From the NCBI RefSeq assembly GCF_029263665.1, contig NZ_JAJUFQ010000009.1, positions 80,195-144,194 on the forward strand: a stretch of 64,000 nucleotides of DNA. The letters run 5' to 3'. Position numbers and translations under genes: made by a program. The notes under the pieces are model-generated. The model searched no databases, had not been told where the DNA came from, and saw only the letters and a program-made list of their open reading frames with translations. Position 1 is the stretch's first letter, and every line of letters begins with the position of its first letter. Shown piece by piece: positions 61,124 through 64,000 of this stretch. The DNA is from Halomonas sp. (GTDB lineage Bacteria; Pseudomonadota; Gammaproteobacteria; Pseudomonadales; Halomonadaceae).

Positions 61124-61267
61124 CTAATCCTCTTCAGCACGACTTCCCGAGCGCTGCTGGCACGCCCGCGCATATCCTTCCAGATCCTGCAGTTGCACAT
61201 TGAGCGCATTGATCGAGATCAGCACTTCCCAAAGCGAGAACACCAGTGAAATGAACAGTGCAAACAT
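61124..61267 (-). CDS. Small membrane protein upstream of rlmM
   Basis: A 47-residue frame, MFALFISLVFSLWEVLIS with one membrane span followed by a charged tail ending AEED. Its last codons GAAGAGGAT contain the ribosome site of rlmM, whose ATG follows the TAG by one base. That arrangement suggests translational coupling. It has no clear ribosome site of its own, so support is moderate. Confidence 0.45.
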   Translation of the reverse strand: MFALFISLVFSLWEVLISINALNVQLQDLEGYARACQQRSGSRAEED

Positions 61268-61292
61268 CAACCAAGGTCTTGCATCATACCTT

Positions 61293-61832
61293 TTATCGCT
61301 CGCCCACCAACCACTCCAATGGCACTTCGTGCTGCCCCTGCTCGTCAGTGATGAACAACTCACCGTCACTGATCATTACCGCCCAGTTCAGAGAGCGCGG
61401 CATATCGCGCGCCAACTCTTCCAGCGCTTCTGGAGATACTGCGACCACATTGAGGTTCTTCAGTTGGCGAACGGGGTCCAGCTCCTTGCCCTGCCAGACC
61501 CGGAGGCTGCCATAGACCACCAGGCTGAAGCGTTCCGTTCGTCGAGAGCACCAGGTCATGCGCTCGCTGGTCGGCTGTCCAACCTCGATCCAGTGCAGCA
61601 CCCTGCCATCGAGGCTCTTCTCCCACAAGGCTGGCTCGTCCACATCCGAAAGCCCACGGCCAAAGGCCAACTGCTCGTGATAGAACAGTACGTAAGCAAT
61701 CAAGCGGGCAGCCAGGCGTTCTTCGGTTTCCGATGGGTGGCGCGCAACAGTGAAGCGCAACGTCTCGTAGACATTGCGATCCATGTCGGAGAAATTCAAT
61801 TCAATCTTGTAGGGCGTGGCTTGCAGGGCCAT
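61293..61832 (-). CDS. yaeQ: YaeQ family protein
   Basis: 179 residues, matching E. coli YaeQ (181): MALQATPYKIELNFSDMDRN, TVARHPSETEERLAARLIAYVLFY, DEPALWEKSLDGRVLHWIEVGQP. The fold is PD-(D/E)XK nuclease-like, but the role is not known. The start fits the family, ruling out 44 further upstream codons. Confidence 0.94.
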   Translation of the reverse strand: MALQATPYKIELNFSDMDRNVYETLRFTVARHPSETEERLAARLIAYVLFYHEQLAFGRGLSDVDEPALWEKSLDGRVLHWIEVGQPTSERMTWCSRRTERFSLVVYGSLRVWQGKELDPVRQLKNLNVVAVSPEALEELARDMPRSLNWAVMISDGELFITDEQGQHEVPLEWLVGER

Positions 61833-61966
61833 GAGTCGACATCCGGGTTGAGCCAGGGGCTGCAGTCTACCTTGGATTCCCGGCCATGTATTGTCTCGGT
61901 ACAGGACTGCTGTCAGCCCCTGAAAGGGAACTCTGTACGAGGCCGGGACCTCGCACACGGTCATCG

Positions 61967-63526
61967 CTATGCAACCCCCTGCTCACGTGCCATCGCCCTT
62001 GCTGCACGCGGCCCGGTCCATAGCGTCGGCAACATGACCAGAGAGACCGGGATGGCGGTAATGACGATGAACTGCTGCAGCGCACTGATCTGCCCGGCTC
62101 CCATGCGCAGCAGAATGCCTGCCATCAGCGCCATGGTGATCCCCCAGAAGGCCCTGATCAGTGGGCTGGGCTCATCATGGCCACTACCGACCACGGAAAT
62201 CGCATAACTCATGGAGTCGCCAGTGGTAGCAACGAAGATCGTCGTCAACAGCAGGATCGCCAACACCATGATGGAACCACCGGGCAGAGACTCGGCGACG
62301 GTCAAGGTCGCGACATCAAACTGGAAGTTGTTCAGTGCCTCGCTGAGATCAAAGACACCGGTCAACTGATAGTAGATGCCCGAACCACCCAGTAGCGTGA
62401 ACCAGATGGCCGTTGCCACCGGGGCCATGATCGCAACCGCGACGATGACCTGTCGGATGGTACGACCGCGTGAAATCCGTGCTACGAAGATGGCCATCAA
62501 GGGACCATAGCCGATGAACCAGGCAAAGAAGAATACCGTCCACCACTGCATCCACCAGTCAGGAGCCGTCTGTGCCGTCATGGTGGCCATCGCGAAGAAC
62601 GAGCCCAGATAAGTGCCGAATCCCTGAAAAAAGGCATTGGCCAGGAACAGAGTTGGCCCGAACAGGAAGATGACCGCCGCAATTGCCAATGCCAGCAACA
62701 CATTGAAGCGACTCAGCAGTTGAATACCTCGATGAATTCCGCTCACTGCAGAGGAGACATAGACCAACCCCAGCATAGCCAGTACCGCCAGTTGTGTGAC
62801 GTATCCATCCGTCACACCGAATACACGGTGCAGTCCAAAGCTCACCTGAGTGGCAAGGAAACCAATAGGTCCCACGGTACCAGCTACAACAGCAATCACG
62901 CATAGTGCGTCGACAACGCCCCCCAGTGGTCCCTTCATCCAGCGTTCACCTAGCACGGGAGTCAGCAAGGTGCGCGGCTGGAGCGGCAGTCCCTTATCGT
63001 AATGCGCGTGCGCTAACGCGATGGCGGCCATGGTACCCAGTACCGCCCAGCCCAGAAATCCCCAGTGCATGAAGGCCTGCGCCAATGCACCAGCGATGGC
63101 ATCCGGCGTGCCAGGTTCGGTCGTAAAGGCCGGGGGCGTCACGATGAAGTGATATATCGGTTCCCCGGCGGCAAAGAACACTCCCCCACCGGCCAGCAGA
63201 GTACACATGATCATCGACAGCCACTTGAAGGTGCTGATCTCAGGCGTATCGAGATTGCCGATACGTGCCAACGCATTTGGGCTGATGGCAACGCCAATGG
63301 CAATGAAGAACGTCAGCAACAGCAGTAATTGAAAATAACTGCCCATCGTCTTCGCCGTCCATGCAAAGCCCGTGGCAATACCACTCGCGACCATATCGAT
63401 ATCGTACACAGAGAGAGCAATGAACCCTGCAATGAAGCCGATGGTAAGAATCAGTACAAGAGGGTCGCCTAGACGATCGCGTGATGAATCAGCACCACCG
63501 ACAAGGGCAGGATTGGAATCAGTCAT
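61967..63526 (-). CDS. BCCT-family solute transporter
   Basis: 519 residues with twelve predicted spans, Na+- or H+-coupled uptake of betaine-like solutes. The glycine-rich TM4 segment is GGGVFFAAGEP (113-123), and the signature TM8 region is QWWTVFFFAWFIGYGPL (327-343), then ARISRGRT. Compared with BetP, Trp374 is replaced by Phe337 and Trp377 by Tyr340, while Trp373 is kept as Trp336. The family is clear, but the substrate may differ from betaine. Last gene before the rRNA operon. Confidence 0.92.
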   Translation of the reverse strand: MTDSNPALVGGADSSRDRLGDPLVLILTIGFIAGFIALSVYDIDMVASGIATGFAWTAKTMGSYFQLLLLLTFFIAIGVAISPNALARIGNLDTPEISTFKWLSMIMCTLLAGGGVFFAAGEPIYHFIVTPPAFTTEPGTPDAIAGALAQAFMHWGFLGWAVLGTMAAIALAHAHYDKGLPLQPRTLLTPVLGERWMKGPLGGVVDALCVIAVVAGTVGPIGFLATQVSFGLHRVFGVTDGYVTQLAVLAMLGLVYVSSAVSGIHRGIQLLSRFNVLLALAIAAVIFLFGPTLFLANAFFQGFGTYLGSFFAMATMTAQTAPDWWMQWWTVFFFAWFIGYGPLMAIFVARISRGRTIRQVIVAVAIMAPVATAIWFTLLGGSGIYYQLTGVFDLSEALNNFQFDVATLTVAESLPGGSIMVLAILLLTTIFVATTGDSMSYAISVVGSGHDEPSPLIRAFWGITMALMAGILLRMGAGQISALQQFIVITAIPVSLVMLPTLWTGPRAARAMAREQGVA

Positions 63527-63601
63527 ATCAAGATGTGCGGCAGTATGGCACGCCAGAGGGCATACCGGATTACCGGAAACTCCTGTTGAAGGGAATGGGA
63601 A

Positions 63602-63709
63602 AGTTGTAAGCGGCGGATTTCGAGCTACGAGCTACGAGCTACGAGCTACGAGCTACGAGCTACGAGCTACGAGCTACGAGCTACGAGCTACGAGCTACGA
63701 GCTACGAGC
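63602..63709. repeat. AGCTACG heptad tandem repeat with degenerate flanks
   Basis: CGAGCTA repeats 12.7 times without error from 63621 to 63709. In the same register just before it stand AGTTGTA, AGCGGCG and GATTTCG (63602-63622). A short further set AGCTTCA-AGCTTCG-AGCAACA lies at 63795-63815. The array is between the BCCT start and the rRNA terminator. Confidence 0.95.
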
Positions 63710-63875
63710 AGCATGATGGTCTCACTAAGGGCTGTGCCAACCTCCAGAAACGTCAAACTCCAACCATCCTGGCGACCGGAGTTGGCAAGCAACGAGCTTC
63801 AAGCTTCGAGCAACATAGAGGTCCGGAACCGCTCGCGGCCCGAGCGTAGCGTGCTCGTCGCTCGACGCAAAAAAA

Positions 63876-63904
63876 ATCCCCCGGACGTATCCGGGGGATT
63901 TTTT
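63876..63904 (-). terminator. rRNA operon terminator
   Basis: A 10-bp stem ATCCCCCGGA / TCCGGGGGAT with loop CGTA. It is flanked by an A-run on the left (63869-63876), which gives the minus-strand T-run, and a T-run on the right. It lies 8 bases past the 5S 3' end. Confidence 0.93.
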
Positions 63905-63911
63905 CGAATAG

Positions 63912-64000
63912 ATGCCTGACGATGACCTACTCTCACATGGGGAGACCCCACACTACCATCGGCGCTGAGCGGTTTCACTGCTGAGTTCGGCAAGGGATCA
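63912..64000 (-). rRNA. rrf: 5S ribosomal RNA, 3' part
   Basis: On the minus strand the sequence reads CTTGCCGAACTCAGCAGTG, then CGCCGATGGTAGTGTGGGGT, and ends GTCAGGCAT, matching 5S rRNA. The 5' part lies beyond the right edge, so an rRNA operon is expected there, transcribed leftward. Confidence 0.96.

Noticed and set aside
63602..63709. Possible CRISPR array
   Set aside because: The unit is 7 bp with no spacers and there are no cas genes.
63372..63716. Reading frame with a repeated RATSYEL heptapeptide
   Set aside because: The repeat peptide is just translation of the 7-bp tandem array (21 bases per 7 residues), and the rest is antisense to the BCCT gene.

Overview
The window looks like chromosome of a halophilic gammaproteobacterium of the Halomonadaceae (Halomonas-type). 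The basis is the protein sequences themselves, a TCA cluster in the Pseudomonas/Halomonas order (sdhCDAB-sucAB-lpdA-sucCD divergent from gltA), a Pseudomonas-type GlcNAc PTS, a BCCT solute transporter and moderately high G+C. I see no insertion sequence, prophage, integrase or CRISPR array. Most of the window is core metabolism.

Layout. 1-8.4 kb: a small Gly-rich membrane protein, then on the minus strand a glucose/mannose-type ABC transporter (gtsABCD-like) behind an AGE-family sugar epimerase/isomerase and an OmpR-type response regulator/histidine kinase pair; this resembles the GltR/GtrS-controlled glucose uptake locus of Pseudomonas. 8.4-16.6 kb: a complete N-acetylglucosamine PTS and catabolic operon on the minus strand (GntR regulator, nagA, SIS-type GlcN-6-P deaminase, fused IIA-HPr-EI, IIC with two IIB domains, then a HAD phosphatase). 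16.9-24.2 kb: RNase II (plus), a Sec-exported M20 amidohydrolase (plus), a convergent Tat-exported amidohydrolase (minus), and a two-gene glycosyltransferase/flippase-like membrane operon (plus).

24.3-38 kb is the TCA block: succinyl-CoA synthetase, lipoamide dehydrogenase, E2 and E1 of 2-oxoglutarate dehydrogenase and succinate dehydrogenase run leftward from a promoter near 36.35 kb; citrate synthase runs rightward from a strong-looking promoter near 36.56 kb. 38.1-41.5 kb: a 3-hydroxyisobutyrate-dehydrogenase-like reductase, a 650-bp non-coding stretch, tRNA-Glu and tRNA-Ala, and gltX. 41.7-48.3 kb: an XRE regulator, a lipoprotein, a YjdM/PhnA zinc-ribbon protein, a YbhB protein, a flavodoxin-like protein and the fadBA beta-oxidation operon. 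48.6-63.5 kb: housekeeping and little-studied genes (DUF5924-type membrane protein, slyA, a universal stress protein, uup, tatD, epmC, a MATE exporter, a DUF3080-type lipoprotein, tusA, an ABM-fold protein, rlmM, yaeQ, a BCCT transporter). The right edge enters the 3' end of an rRNA operon (5S rRNA, minus strand) with its terminator and a 7-bp tandem repeat.

The least explained features are: an AGCTNNN heptad repeat seen at both stable-RNA loci; the tandem IIB domains of the PTS permease; a BCCT transporter with an altered substrate signature; a divergent DnaQ-like protein after tatD; a possible small RNA near 39.15 kb; and several operator-like palindromes. I did not find a clearly new multi-gene system.
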